64,000 bases of DNA, from the NCBI RefSeq assembly GCF_004137685.1, contig NZ_QYBB01000022.1:23916-87915 (forward strand), in the 5' to 3' direction. The DNA comes from Lichenibacterium minor. Lineage in GTDB: Bacteria > Pseudomonadota > Alphaproteobacteria > Rhizobiales > Beijerinckiaceae. A model generated the notes under the pieces. That model saw nothing but the letters and a program-made list of their open reading frames with translations. It searched no databases and had not been told where the DNA came from. The translations under genes and the position numbers were made by a program. This document shows, in pieces, positions 52,566-62,302 of the stretch; position 1 is the stretch's first letter; every line of letters starts with the position of its first letter.

Positions 52566-52806
52566 GTCACCTGGAAAGCCGGCCGCCCGTCGGGGGTCCC
52601 TCGCCACCACGAATGGATGTCCAATGCGGCTCAACTGCGGACGCCGACAAAGAAAACCCACACTGTTGCAGAACCGCCTCAGCGGAACCCGAGGCCGCCG
52701 GCCACGTGCCGTCGACGGGACGAGTTAGCCCGGCCGCGGTTGCTTTATGGTAAACACCGACGCTGCCGACAGGGTGGACGGCCGGCCGCTCCCGCGGGCC
52801 GGGGGA

Positions 52807-53109
52807 TCAGCCCTTGGTGCAGGCGCAGCTCGGCGCACCGCTGCCCTCGGCGTCGATGCAGTCGGCCGTTTCGCCCTTGCGGCAGCTCGCCGTGCATTGC
52901 TGGTCGTGCAGGGCGTTGGTCGCGGTGCACACGAAGCCGGCGCCGCCGTCGAGCCGTCGCTGGAACTGCGCGCCCGGGAGGTAGCCCGAGCCGCCCTGGT
53001 CGTTCTGCCCTTCGGTGTCGGGCTGCGGCGGGGTGACGGCCTGGGCCCAGGCGGGCGGCACGGACCCCAGGCAGCAGATGGCCGCCAGGGCCAGAATGGT
53101 CGTCCGCAT
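52807..53109 (-). CDS. Small secreted Cys-rich protein
   Basis: 100 residues: signal peptide (MRTTILALAAICCLGSVPPA, cleaved near WAQA), Gln/Pro-rich start, then six cysteines (VCTAT, QQCTASCRKGE, DCIDAEG, SCACTKG). Not recognised. Directly downstream of the FUSC gene on the same strand. Confidence 0.7.
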   Translation of the reverse strand: MRTTILALAAICCLGSVPPAWAQAVTPPQPDTEGQNDQGGSGYLPGAQFQRRLDGGAGFVCTATNALHDQQCTASCRKGETADCIDAEGSGAPSCACTKG

Positions 53110-53135
53110 CGCAGCTCTCCCGTCACCGATCCCGT

Positions 53136-55280
53136 TCAACGAACGCCGGCCGTCGCGGTTGCGGCACCCCGGTCCGCCGTCGGCGCCGCGTCGGCAGTGC
53201 GCTCCCCCACCACGTCGCCCAGCACTTCCACCACGCGGCCGATGCGCGCCAGGGTGCCGGCGGGGGGCGCCGGCGGCGGCGGCACGGCGGGGGCCGCGCC
53301 GGACAGCGCCAAGCGGTCGAGCGTTTCCGGGACCCAGCGGCTCCAGGCCGTCCAGCCCCCCTCCCCGAGGCCGTCGGCCGCATGCGTGTCGTGCTGCAGG
53401 GCGATGAGGGCGCCGCCGAGGCGCCGCAGCGCGGCGTCGGCCGCCATGATGACCTCCAGGCGCCGGCGGTGGCCGCGGCCCGGCTCCTGCAGTGCGCGCG
53501 ACAGCGAGGCTTCGAGGTTGTTGTTGGCGACGCCGGCGACGCGGCGGGCCGCCTCGACATCGGCCGGCGTCGCGTTCCCGGCCCGCGCGGCGAACACGGC
53601 GGCGGCGTAGCGGGCATGGGCGGCGAGGGCGTCGCGCAGCCCCTGCGCGGTGCGGTCGGGCTCCCAGCTCGGCCACAGCAGGCAGCAGGCCGCCACCGCC
53701 ACGATGCCGCCGCCGACCGTGTAGAGCGTCCGCATCGTGGCGATCAGCCATTCCGCGTGGCCGGGCTCCGCGACGTCGAACAGGATCACGACGAGCGGCG
53801 TCAGGCACGCCACATAGGCGCCGTAGCTGACCTGCCGGACCGAGAAGCCGATCACCGACAGGGGCACCATCAGCAGCGAATCGACCAGCGCGGTCTGGGG
53901 CAGGAAGGCGAGCAGCCCGCCGATGAGCGCGCCCAGCACGGTGCCGCCGACGCGTTCCAGCGCGCGCTGCCACGTCGCGGCGAAATAGGGCTGCATGGTC
54001 AGCGCCACCGTGATGGTGAGCCAATGCGAGTAGACGCTCCACCAGGTGAGCGAGATCGCCACCGCCGCCATGGTGAGGACGGACGCCCGCACGGCGTGGC
54101 GCAGGATGGCGGAGGACCAGGACAGGTTGGCCCGGACCGGCGCGATCCAGGCGTCGAGGCGGCCCGCCCCGCCGCTGGCGGGCTCGGCCGGGAGCGTGCC
54201 GGCGTCCTCGGCCTTGAGCCGGGCCGCGATGCGGAGGCGATCGGCCACGACGGAAGCGATGTCGGCGAGGGCCGGATGGCCGGCGGCGGCCCGCTTCAGC
54301 CGTTCGAGGGCCGGCTCGTGCCCGCGGGCGCGCGGTGTGCCGGGCCGCCCGGCGAGGTCGAGCATGGGACGCAGGCGCCGCAGCATCTGCCCGGCCGCCC
54401 GCGGCAGCGCTTCGCCTTCGGCGTATTCGAGCATGTCCGAGAGCGCGATGAGGGCGCCGAAGATGCGGTCCTGGTCCTCGACGGCCAGCATGTTGCGCGC
54501 CACCACGGTGCCGGCGAGACCCGACGGGCGCGCGGCGGCGAGCAGCGCCGCGCGGGTCTCCTCCAAGGCGTCGCGCAGGGCGCGGCGATGGGCGCGGGCA
54601 TGCGCCTCGAACTCGGCCAGGCCGCCGCCCTGGGCGCGCAGCACGTCGCCGAGGTCGCGCGCGAAGAGGGCGAGGAGGCGCCAGTTGGCCGACACCATGC
54701 GGGTGCCGATGCGCTCCGGGTGGATGCGCCAGATCCCGACGGTGAGCAGCACCGCCCAGGCCCCGCCGACCAGGAAGGCGACGAAGAGCACCGCCGCCTC
54801 GGCGGGTGGGATGGCGCGGTCGACGGCCAGCGCCAGCACGACGGTCAGCACGTTGCCCACCGCCATGGCCCGGACGCCCCACACGCGCGCCATGGCGTTG
54901 CAGAAGACGACCACGCCCGTGACGGGCAGCAGCAGCGGCAGGCCGAAGCCGTGCAGCAGGCCGAGCCCGCTCCACAGCACCGCCGCCGCCCCGGTGAAGA
55001 AGAGGAGGGACGGCACGCGATCGCGCAGCGCGCCCCCGACGTCGCAGAAGCAGGCGAGGTTGGCCGCGAAGGCGATGAAGAGCAGGGCCGGCGACTGCAC
55101 CCAGATGTTCAGCACCAGCACGGCGCCGGACGCCACCGCGGCGCGCAGACCTTCGGCGATGCTGATGCCGGACAGGTCGAGCGCGACGGGAAGCTTCCGG
55201 AGGTCGGCGCCGGGCGCCCGGAGCGTGCCCCGGCGGGACGGGTGCGACGAGGCCGGGCGGCGGAGGTGAAGAGGTGACAC
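53136..55280 (-). CDS. FUSC-family membrane protein (YccS/aromatic-acid exporter type)
   Basis: 714 residues. Two blocks of membrane helices (about 45-195 and 400-530) with a long soluble middle, as in fusaric-acid/aromatic-acid exporters. The WWSVYSHWLTITVALTMQPYF segment starts the second FUSC block. GTG start at 55280. In one run with the PAP2 gene upstream (21 bp apart). Exports small aromatic or toxic acids in characterised relatives; the substrate here is unknown. Confidence 0.85.
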   Translation of the reverse strand: MSPLHLRRPASSHPSRRGTLRAPGADLRKLPVALDLSGISIAEGLRAAVASGAVLVLNIWVQSPALLFIAFAANLACFCDVGGALRDRVPSLLFFTGAAAVLWSGLGLLHGFGLPLLLPVTGVVVFCNAMARVWGVRAMAVGNVLTVVLALAVDRAIPPAEAAVLFVAFLVGGAWAVLLTVGIWRIHPERIGTRMVSANWRLLALFARDLGDVLRAQGGGLAEFEAHARAHRRALRDALEETRAALLAAARPSGLAGTVVARNMLAVEDQDRIFGALIALSDMLEYAEGEALPRAAGQMLRRLRPMLDLAGRPGTPRARGHEPALERLKRAAAGHPALADIASVVADRLRIAARLKAEDAGTLPAEPASGGAGRLDAWIAPVRANLSWSSAILRHAVRASVLTMAAVAISLTWWSVYSHWLTITVALTMQPYFAATWQRALERVGGTVLGALIGGLLAFLPQTALVDSLLMVPLSVIGFSVRQVSYGAYVACLTPLVVILFDVAEPGHAEWLIATMRTLYTVGGGIVAVAACCLLWPSWEPDRTAQGLRDALAAHARYAAAVFAARAGNATPADVEAARRVAGVANNNLEASLSRALQEPGRGHRRRLEVIMAADAALRRLGGALIALQHDTHAADGLGEGGWTAWSRWVPETLDRLALSGAAPAVPPPPAPPAGTLARIGRVVEVLGDVVGERTADAAPTADRGAATATAGVR

Positions 55281-55301
55281 GCGGCCTCGCGGGCTTGTCG
55301 A

Positions 55302-55952
55302 TCAGGGCGGCGGTGCGAACCCCGTGCCAACCGGCTCCCGCACGAGGGCCAGCGCACCGGCCCCGCAAGCGGCGCCGAGGTAGAGCCCCGCCACCATGTC
55401 GCCGACGAAATGATAATCGGCCCCGAAGAGCCCCGCCACCGCCACGACGACAGGCAAGGCCAGGATGGGGCGCCACCGCGGCAGCCGGGCCCACAGCACC
55501 GCGACCGGCGCGGTGACGAGCGTGGTATGGCCGGACGGGAACGAGGACCAGCCGCGGCCACCGTGGAACGGAAAGAAGCCATAGGCCCCGTCGCCGATCA
55601 GGGACGGGTTGGCCTCCACCCAGGTTTCGGGCCACAGGCGCCCGAAAGCGAACTTGAGCTCGTCCTTCAGGACGATGGCGATCAGCGTCGCGACGCAGCA
55701 GGCGATCAGCGTTTGCGCCGCGGCGCCCGGACGCCAACCGAGGAGGGCGGCGAACCCCGCGACCCCGAGGCCGCAGGCGGCCAGGGGCGGGATGGGATCG
55801 ACCACATGGGTCATGGCGTCGAAGAGCCGGCGATGTCCGGCCAGGTCGGCATGGGCGAGAAGCGCCATCGGCTGATCGACGACGGCGACGCAGAACATGA
55901 CGGCCACCGGACAGGACAGAACGGCGAGGAACGCCCCGGCCCCACTCCTCAT
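55302..55952 (-). CDS. PAP2-family membrane phosphatase
   Basis: 216 residues, about six helices. Phosphatase motifs are present: LKFAFGRLWP (K-x6-RP-like), SSFPSGHT, and FGADYHFVGDMVAG. Dephosphorylates lipid phosphates such as undecaprenyl pyrophosphate or phosphatidate. ATG 55952 has GGAGGA at good spacing. The frame upstream is Arg-rich and not used. Probably co-transcribed with the FUSC gene. Confidence 0.88.
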   Translation of the reverse strand: MRSGAGAFLAVLSCPVAVMFCVAVVDQPMALLAHADLAGHRRLFDAMTHVVDPIPPLAACGLGVAGFAALLGWRPGAAAQTLIACCVATLIAIVLKDELKFAFGRLWPETWVEANPSLIGDGAYGFFPFHGGRGWSSFPSGHTTLVTAPVAVLWARLPRWRPILALPVVVAVAGLFGADYHFVGDMVAGLYLGAACGAGALALVREPVGTGFAPPP

Positions 55953-56022
55953 CGACCGGATCCTCCGCGCAGACCGCGCCGCGGACGGGCCCGCCTGGGA
56001 TGGCCCCGGGCGGGCCGTCACA

Positions 56023-56823
56023 TCAGAACGCGCCGTCGTCGATGCCGATGGACCGGATGCCGCCGTTGGCGAAACCGGCCTCGATCGGCGCCTGCCGCTT
56101 CATCGGGGCGGCGAAGTCCGCCTTGGCCTGCGCGAAGGACGCCGTGGTGGCGCCGCCCTCGGACATCACGCGGCGCGATTCCGCGCGGTCCAGCGCGCCG
56201 TTGGTGACGCCGCTCGGGCGGGACACGACGCCCCCGTTGAGCGAGGCGACACGGTCCGTGACGCTGGGATAGCGGGGCTCGATGTCGCCGTAATAGGGGC
56301 GCGACAGGCTTCCGGATGCGAAGTCGCCGTCGATCTTGGCATCCGGGCCGGGGCCCTGGTGGAAGCCCCCCACCGCATCGAAGTGCGGGCCGCCGAATCC
56401 GCCGCGGGCCGCACCGTAGCCGGCGATCTGGCCGAGCCCCGCGTTGCCGCGCGTGATGGGGTTTCCGGCCTGGTCGCCGTAGAACGTCTCGCCGCCCGTG
56501 CGGAACGGGCCGAAGTAATACAACCGCGGGTCGTTCCAGCTGTGCTGGCGCACGAGGTAATCGTCGCCGTAGAACCCATCGCCGACCACGTCGACGGGGC
56601 CGCGGGCCGCACGACGGCGGATGGTCAGCGGACGCTCGGCAGCGGCCGTCCGCACCGCGCGGGGTCGTGCCGCGACGCGACCGCGGCCGGCCTGCGCTCC
56701 GGCGACGGGGCGCCGCACGACGCCTTCCGCGTGAGCCTTGTCGACGACCATGAACCCGGCCACCATGGCGATGGCGCCCGCCGCGATCAGCGCGACGGCG
56801 CCCGCCCCATTGTTGTCAGCCAT
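56023..56823 (-). CDS. Exported or anchored protein of unknown function
   Basis: 266 residues. One hydrophobic helix near the N-terminus (GAVALIAAGAIAMVAGFMVV), a basic Arg-rich stretch, then a Gly/Tyr/Phe-rich region (DDYLVRQHSWNDPRLYYFGP; GYGAARGGFGGPHFDAVGG). No recognised domain. Reads like a periplasmic or surface protein. Isolated between sdhB (downstream) and the PAP2 gene. Confidence 0.65.
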   Translation of the reverse strand: MADNNGAGAVALIAAGAIAMVAGFMVVDKAHAEGVVRRPVAGAQAGRGRVAARPRAVRTAAAERPLTIRRRAARGPVDVVGDGFYGDDYLVRQHSWNDPRLYYFGPFRTGGETFYGDQAGNPITRGNAGLGQIAGYGAARGGFGGPHFDAVGGFHQGPGPDAKIDGDFASGSLSRPYYGDIEPRYPSVTDRVASLNGGVVSRPSGVTNGALDRAESRRVMSEGGATTASFAQAKADFAAPMKRQAPIEAGFANGGIRSIGIDDGAF

Positions 56824-57011
56824 GCCGGCCACTCCATCCCGCGTCAGTGCGCGCGCGAACCGCGCCGCCTGAGCCGATCCCTGTTGGGTCGACAACGCGA
56901 GCGGCGCCGGATGGATGCCAGGATCGCGGCGAATGGTTGACGCGCGTCGGGCGCATGTGACGTTTTCGACACGGCCGCCGGGGCGCCGTCGCCCCGGCGG
57001 CGAACCCCGCC

Positions 57012-57791
57012 TCAGTTTTGGCGGGCGATCATCATGTTCTTGATGTTGGAGATCGCCTTGGCGGGGTTGAGGCCCTTGGGGCACGCCTTGGCGCAGTTCA
57101 TGATCGAGTGGCAGCGATACAGGCGGAACGGGTCCTGCAGATTGTCGAGCCGCTCGCCGGTCGCCTCGTCCCGGCTGTCGATCAGCCAGCGATAGGCCTG
57201 GAGCAGCGCCGCGGGGCCGAGGTAGCGGTCACCGTTCCACCAGTAGCTCGGGCAGGACGTCGAGCAGCAGGCGCACAGGATGCATTCGTAGAGGCCGTCG
57301 AGCGCGTGGCGCGACTGCGGGGACTGCTTCCACTCCTTCTCGGGGGTGGGGCTGTCGGTCTTGAGCCAGGGCTCGATGAGGGCGTGCTGGGCGTAGAAGC
57401 GGGTGAGGTCGGGGACGAGGTCCTTCACCACCTCCATGTGGGGCAGCGGATACAGCTTCACGGCGCCGCGGACGTCGTCCATGCCCTTGGTGCAGGCGAG
57501 CGTGTTCACCCCGTCGATGTTCATCGCGCAGGACCCGCAGATGCCTTCGCGGCAGGACCGCCGGAACGACAGCGTGGGGTCGACCTTCGACTTGATCCAG
57601 ATGATGCCGTCGAGCACCATCGGGCCGCAATCTTCGCGGTCGATGAAATAGGTGTCGATGCGCGGGTTGTCGCCCGTGTCGGGATCCCAGCGGTAGATGC
57701 GGAATTCCTTCAGCGCCTTGGCGTTGGCGGGTTTCGGCCAGGTCTTGCCCGCCGTGATCTTTGAATTGCGGGGGAGGGTGAGTTCAACCAT
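57012..57791 (-). CDS. sdhB: Succinate dehydrogenase iron-sulfur subunit
   Basis: 259 residues. 2Fe-2S ligands in SCREGICGSCAMN and ACTKG; 4Fe-4S and 3Fe-4S ligands in CILCACCSTSCP and CHSIMNCAKACPKGLNP. Carries electrons from SdhA flavin to ubiquinone at SdhCD. Unusually for the run, it is separated from sdhA by the Kdo hydroxylase gene and another ORF. Confidence 0.97.
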   Translation of the reverse strand: MVELTLPRNSKITAGKTWPKPANAKALKEFRIYRWDPDTGDNPRIDTYFIDREDCGPMVLDGIIWIKSKVDPTLSFRRSCREGICGSCAMNIDGVNTLACTKGMDDVRGAVKLYPLPHMEVVKDLVPDLTRFYAQHALIEPWLKTDSPTPEKEWKQSPQSRHALDGLYECILCACCSTSCPSYWWNGDRYLGPAALLQAYRWLIDSRDEATGERLDNLQDPFRLYRCHSIMNCAKACPKGLNPAKAISNIKNMMIARQN

Positions 57792-57920
57792 GGTCCGATC
57801 CGGCCGGTGATGCGATAAGCTGGAATTCTTCCAAAGATAGGCGCTGGGCGGCTCGCCTCCAAGTCGATTCGAAGGGTCAGCGCTTCGGCCGCACCGTCGC
57901 CCAGCCCGAAACGGGCGCGC

Positions 57921-58832
57921 TCAGCGCAGCTTCTTGCCCTTCATGCGCTCCAGCACGCGCACGGGGGCGTGCTCGGGGTGCGCCATGCCGTCGACCTCGA
58001 GCGTGAAGGTCTGCTCCAGCGCGTGCTGGCCCGACATGGCGGCATGGGACACTTGGTCGGTGAACACCATCCAGGTCGAGCCGGGGGCGAATTCGACCGT
58101 CCGGTGCGGCACCGTGCGCTGGTATTCGTCGTCGAGCTTCATGCGATCGTGCAGCTGCAGCATGTAGTGATCGGCGGCCGAACGCTGCGACTTGGTGATG
58201 CCGACGAGCTTCATGAGCTTGGCGCTGCCCGGGATCGGCGCCGCGATCTTCGGCAGGAACCGCTCCGCCACCGTCTCGAAGGGCTCGCCGACGCGCCACA
58301 CGCGGGGCTTCGCGCCCGGATGGACGTTGGTGAAGACGCGCATGATGCGCTGCCCGTGGCTCGGCCGCGACGGAAAGGCGTCGACGTGGAGCAGCGTGTC
58401 GTCGTGCCGCTTCGACTGGTCGCGGCCCTGGGCCTCGACGGGGCGGAACGACGTGTTGCCGATCTTCAGCGCGGCGCCGTAGGTCGGGATCAGCGCATCG
58501 AGCAGCCGACGCGTGTAGTCCGCGTAGCGCGCCATCATGGACTTCACTGCTGCGGCGTCGACGCCTTCGGCATAGCCCCACACGCGCCCGGTGTCGGGGT
58601 CGTATTTGACGGTCTTGGTGCCCTGCTTGACGCTCGACGGGTCGAGCAGCGCCGCTTCGGCGGGCGACAGCGCGAAGGGCAGGTTCGGCAGCAGCACGAC
58701 ATCGCCGCGCTCGAGGCCGTCGACGGCGTCGCGCTTCATCGCGGCATCGGGCGTGCCGTGCCAATCGTCGAGGGCGACCGGCACGCAGACGCTCGTGGCG
58801 CGCATCGCGGGAGCGGCAGCCGCATTCGACAT
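57921..58832 (-). CDS. Kdo hydroxylase-type Fe(II)/2-oxoglutarate oxygenase
   Basis: 303 residues matching the Kdo_hydroxy (PF11004) family. The 2-His-1-carboxylate facial triad begins with LHVDAF (HxD, about residue 160) and a later His in VFTDQVSHAAMSG. Relatives hydroxylate Kdo sugar in lipopolysaccharide core using O2 and 2-oxoglutarate. ATG at 58832 or 58847. It lies between sdhA and sdhB on the same strand, so it is probably transcribed with the sdh genes. Confidence 0.85.
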   Translation of the reverse strand: MSNAAAAPAMRATSVCVPVALDDWHGTPDAAMKRDAVDGLERGDVVLLPNLPFALSPAEAALLDPSSVKQGTKTVKYDPDTGRVWGYAEGVDAAAVKSMMARYADYTRRLLDALIPTYGAALKIGNTSFRPVEAQGRDQSKRHDDTLLHVDAFPSRPSHGQRIMRVFTNVHPGAKPRVWRVGEPFETVAERFLPKIAAPIPGSAKLMKLVGITKSQRSAADHYMLQLHDRMKLDDEYQRTVPHRTVEFAPGSTWMVFTDQVSHAAMSGQHALEQTFTLEVDGMAHPEHAPVRVLERMKGKKLR

Positions 58833-58849
58833 GGGGAGATCTTCCATCA

Positions 58850-59209
58850 TCACGGACGTTTGCGGCTCTTCTTGCGATCCGGACCGGGCCTGAGGAGGTC
58901 GTCGTCCTCGATGCCCGGCATCCGGATGTGCTTCAGGGGAGGCGTGACCCGATCGTGGGATTCCGCGAGATCGCGGAGGAGCCCGTCGCGTTCCACGGCG
59001 GCGACATCGCCGCGCGCGAAACGAACCGAACCCTGCTCGTCCTCGAACCGATCCTCCTCGAAGGGACGCCCGACATCGCTGTAGGCGTCCCCCCAAGACC
59101 GGTGCGGACGAGGCCGCTCCAGCAGGCCGGCATCGGGGTCGAAGGTGGCGCCATGCGCGCGCGACCCCCGATGTCGACGATCATGGCCCACGGCGGCCGA
59201 GGGAGCCAC
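58850..59209 (-). CDS. Possible small acidic/basic ORF between sdhA and the Kdo hydroxylase gene
   Basis: 119 residues, GTG start with poorly spaced GGAGGG. Acidic middle (RPFEEDRFEDEQGS), basic tail (GPDRKKSRKRP). Third-position G+C is only moderate and no family is recognised. It may be real, since the gap it fills is otherwise 395 bp, or a chance frame. Confidence 0.4.
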   Translation of the reverse strand: MAPSAAVGHDRRHRGSRAHGATFDPDAGLLERPRPHRSWGDAYSDVGRPFEEDRFEDEQGSVRFARGDVAAVERDGLLRDLAESHDRVTPPLKHIRMPGIEDDDLLRPGPDRKKSRKRP

Positions 59210-59227
59210 CCCTCCTTCTTCTCCGGC

Positions 59228-61093
59228 TCAGTACACGCGGGCCTTGGGCTCGATGTACTGCACGTCGTTGCTCATCGTGTAGGTGTGGACCGGACGATAA
59301 TCGACCGACACCTTCTGGGCGCCCTCGTCGAGCCAGGCGAGCGTGTGCTTCATCCAGGTCTTGTCGTCGCGGTTGGGGAAGTCCTCGCGGGCGTGGGCGC
59401 CGCGCGACTCTTCCCGGTTGGCGGCGCATTCCATGGTCACCACGGCTTGGCCGATGAGGTTGTCGAACTCCATCGTTTCCACGAGGTCGGAGTTCCAGAT
59501 CAGCGAGCGATCCGTGGTGCGGATGTCACTGGCCCCGCGCCACACGTCGTTGATGAGCTTCACGCCCTCCTCCAGCACTTCGCCGGTGCGGAACACGGCG
59601 CAGTTGTTCTGCATGGTGCGCTGCATCTGCCCGCGCAGCTCCGCGGTCGGCGTGCCGCCGGACGCGTAGCGGAAGCGGTCGAGGCGGCCGAGCGCGAAGT
59701 CCGCCGAGTCCTTGGGCAGCTCGCGCTGCTTCTCGCCCGGCGTGACAATCTCGGCGGCGCGCAGGCCGGCGGCGCGGCCGAAGACCACGAGGTCGATCAG
59801 CGAGTTCGAACCCAGGCGGTTGGCGCCGTGCACCGACACGCAGGCGGCTTCGCCCAGCGCCATCAGGCCGGGGACCACGCTGTCCGGGTCGCCGCCGACC
59901 TTGGTCAGCACCTCGCCGTGGTAGTTCGTCGGGATGCCGCCCATGTTGTAGTGGACGGTCGGAAGCACCGGGATCGGCTCCTTGGTGACGTCCACGCCAG
60001 CGAAGATCTTGGCCGATTCCGAGATGCCCGGCAGGCGGTCCGCCAGGATCGCCGGATCGAGGTGCTCGAGGTGCAGGTGGATGTGGTCCTTGTCCCTGCC
60101 GACGCCGCGGCCGTCGCGGATCTCCATCGTCATGGCGCGGCTGACCACGTCGCGCGACGCGAGGTCCTTCGCGGACGGCGCGTAGCGCTCCATGAAGCGC
60201 TCGCCTTCGGAGTTGGTGAGGTAGCCGCCTTCCCCGCGCGATCCTTCGGTGATGAGGCAGCCGGCCCCATAGATGCCCGTCGGGTGGAACTGCACGAATT
60301 CCATGTCCTGCAGGGGCAGGCCGGCGCGCAGCACCATGGCGTTGCCGTCGCCCGTGCAGGTGTGGGCGGAGGTGGCGGAGAAGTAGGCGCGGCCGTAGCC
60401 GCCCGTCGCCAGGATGGTCAGGTTAGAGCGGAAGCGGTGGATCGAGCCGTCGTCGAGCTTCAAGGCCATGATGCCGCGGCAGCGCCCTTCCTCCATGATG
60501 AGGTCGATGGCGAAATACTCGATGAAGAACTCGGTCTTGTTGCGCAGCGCCTGGCCGTAGAGCGTGTGCAGGATGGCGTGGCCGGTGCGGTCGGCGGCCG
60601 CGCAGGTGCGCTGGGCGGTGCCCTTGCCGTAGTCGGTCGTCATGCCGCCGAAGGGGCGCTGGTAGATCTTGCCCTCCTCGGTGCGGGAGAAGGGCACGCC
60701 CCAATGCTCGAGCTCGTAGACGGCGTCCGGGGCGTTACGGCACAGGTATTCGATGGAATCCTGGTCGCCCAGCCAGTCCGACCCCTTCACGGTGTCGTAC
60801 ATGTGCCAGCGCCAATCGTCCGGGCCCATGTTGCCGAGCGAGGCCGAGATGCCGCCCTGGGCCGCCACGGTGTGGGATCGCGTCGGGAACACCTTGGTGA
60901 TGCAGGCGGTGCGCAGGCCCGCCTGGGCGCAGCCCACGGCGGCGCGCAGGCCGGCCCCGCCGGCACCCACCACGAGGACGTCGAAGGAATGGTCGGTGAT
61001 CGGATAGGCCGGCCCGGCCTTGCCGTTGACCCCCTGCTTGTAGGCCGCCCCGTTCGCCGCGCTGCCGTTCGACCCGTCGCCTGCCTTGGCCAT
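59228..61093 (-). CDS. sdhA: Succinate dehydrogenase flavoprotein subunit
   Basis: 621 residues. FAD motif VVGAGGAGLRAA, the covalent-FAD histidine in FPTRSHTVAAQGG, and the active-site Arg/His in GANRLGSNSLIDLVVFGRAAG. Oxidises succinate to fumarate in the TCA cycle. ATG 61093; the frame upstream is 17 codons longer. A Ser/Gly/Asn-rich leader of about 25 residues precedes the fold. Confidence 0.97.
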   Translation of the reverse strand: MAKAGDGSNGSAANGAAYKQGVNGKAGPAYPITDHSFDVLVVGAGGAGLRAAVGCAQAGLRTACITKVFPTRSHTVAAQGGISASLGNMGPDDWRWHMYDTVKGSDWLGDQDSIEYLCRNAPDAVYELEHWGVPFSRTEEGKIYQRPFGGMTTDYGKGTAQRTCAAADRTGHAILHTLYGQALRNKTEFFIEYFAIDLIMEEGRCRGIMALKLDDGSIHRFRSNLTILATGGYGRAYFSATSAHTCTGDGNAMVLRAGLPLQDMEFVQFHPTGIYGAGCLITEGSRGEGGYLTNSEGERFMERYAPSAKDLASRDVVSRAMTMEIRDGRGVGRDKDHIHLHLEHLDPAILADRLPGISESAKIFAGVDVTKEPIPVLPTVHYNMGGIPTNYHGEVLTKVGGDPDSVVPGLMALGEAACVSVHGANRLGSNSLIDLVVFGRAAGLRAAEIVTPGEKQRELPKDSADFALGRLDRFRYASGGTPTAELRGQMQRTMQNNCAVFRTGEVLEEGVKLINDVWRGASDIRTTDRSLIWNSDLVETMEFDNLIGQAVVTMECAANREESRGAHAREDFPNRDDKTWMKHTLAWLDEGAQKVSVDYRPVHTYTMSNDVQYIEPKARVY

Positions 61094-61147
61094 CACACCG
61101 TCTCCGAAGCCGGCCCGCCGCTCAGCGGCAGGCCCGGCGCTCAATCA

Positions 61148-61540
61148 TCACAGAAAGCTCAGCCGCATCACCGCGTAGACGCACGCGATGCCGACGACGA
61201 AACAGAAGAAGAGGCTAGCGGCCAGCGACCAATCCTTGGCGTGCTCACCGTGGACGTAGTCCTCGATGATGGTCCGCATCCCCAATTGCATATGGTAGAC
61301 GCTGGCCAGGATGAACAGGAGCAGGAAGATCGCGGGCAGCGGCTGCGACAGGGTGTGCAGGGCGACGTCGTAGGGCTTGCCGACCAGCGACAGGACGAGC
61401 CACACGAAACCGATCGTGAGCGGCACCAGGGCCAGCGAGGTCAGGCGCATGTGGGCCGACCCGGTGGTGCCGGACCGGGCGGAGCCGAGGTAGCGGACGC
61501 GCCGCAGGTCGGTCCGCATCTGATTGGGTTGCATGCTCAT
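61148..61540 (-). CDS. sdhD: Succinate dehydrogenase membrane anchor SdhD
   Basis: 130 residues, three membrane helices. LVSLVGKPYDV region between helices 1 and 2, then YHMQLGMRTIIEDYVHGE with the heme/quinone-site His and Tyr/Asp. ATG at 61540 follows MSMQPNQMR. 11 bp after the sdhC stop. Forms the heme b anchor with SdhC. Confidence 0.93.
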   Translation of the reverse strand: MSMQPNQMRTDLRRVRYLGSARSGTTGSAHMRLTSLALVPLTIGFVWLVLSLVGKPYDVALHTLSQPLPAIFLLLFILASVYHMQLGMRTIIEDYVHGEHAKDWSLAASLFFCFVVGIACVYAVMRLSFL

Positions 61541-61551
61541 GGGCGGGATCC

Positions 61552-61965
61552 TCAGCGCACCAGGAAGGCCAGGACCCACACCAGCACGGTGAGGGCGATG
61601 CCGCCGACGAGCGTGGCCTGGGCCAGGTATTCGCGCTCGGGATGGTCCATCCCGTAGCCGGCATCCCAGATGAAGTGGCGCACGCCGCCGAGCAGGTGGT
61701 GGAACATGGCCCAGGTGAAGCCGAAGAGGACGATCAGCCCGATCCAGGACGACATGAAGCCCGCGGCGATCGCGAAGGCGTGCGGGCCGGACGCGGCGGC
61801 GACGAGGTACCAGGCGAGCAGCAGGGTGCCGGCATAGAGGGCGACGCCGGTGATGCGATGCGCGATCGACATCATCATCGTCAGCATCGGCCGATACACG
61901 GACAGGTGCGGCGACAGCGGCCTCGGGTGGAGCGTCACTCCCGGACGCGATTGCGCATCGGCCAT
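61552..61965 (-). CDS. sdhC: Succinate dehydrogenase cytochrome b556 subunit
   Basis: 137 residues, three helices. The family signature HLSVYRPMLTMMMSIAHRITG (Ser/Arg quinone-site residues) opens it and MFHHLLGGVRHFIWD carries the heme His. First gene of the sdhCDAB operon, with 337 bp of upstream DNA shared with rpmF. Confidence 0.95.
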   Translation of the reverse strand: MADAQSRPGVTLHPRPLSPHLSVYRPMLTMMMSIAHRITGVALYAGTLLLAWYLVAAASGPHAFAIAAGFMSSWIGLIVLFGFTWAMFHHLLGGVRHFIWDAGYGMDHPEREYLAQATLVGGIALTVLVWVLAFLVR

Positions 61966-62302
61966 CGTCGGTTCATCCCCTGGTCTTGCCCGCAGGCCCG
62001 GTCCGGCGCGGGCGCCCGCGCCGATGGCGTCTCGGGGGAGCGAGCCGGACCGCGGGAGCGAGGCGCTCGTCGTCGTGGAAGCCTTGGCCGACCCCGATAC
62101 AGCGATCGTTGCGGCGCTGCAACAATGAACGTCGGCGTCCCTTCAACGCAGCCGCGAGGCCCGTTCCGGCGCCCGTTCCCGCACTTTCGGCTGGCGTGCC
62201 GCGCCGTTTGCCGCTACGGAGACCGCCAACGGCTGCCCGTCTGACGCGGAGCGGCCCGTCCCCCATTGAGTCGGGGACGTCCAGACACTAACGGAGAGCG
62301 AT
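61966..62302. promoter_or_regulatory. Divergent sdhC / rpmF promoter region
   Basis: 337 bp with no gene. It must hold the promoters of both transcripts. I see an imperfect palindrome GTTGCGGCGCTGCAAC near 62110-62125, and no clear consensus -35/-10 pair. Confidence 0.5.
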
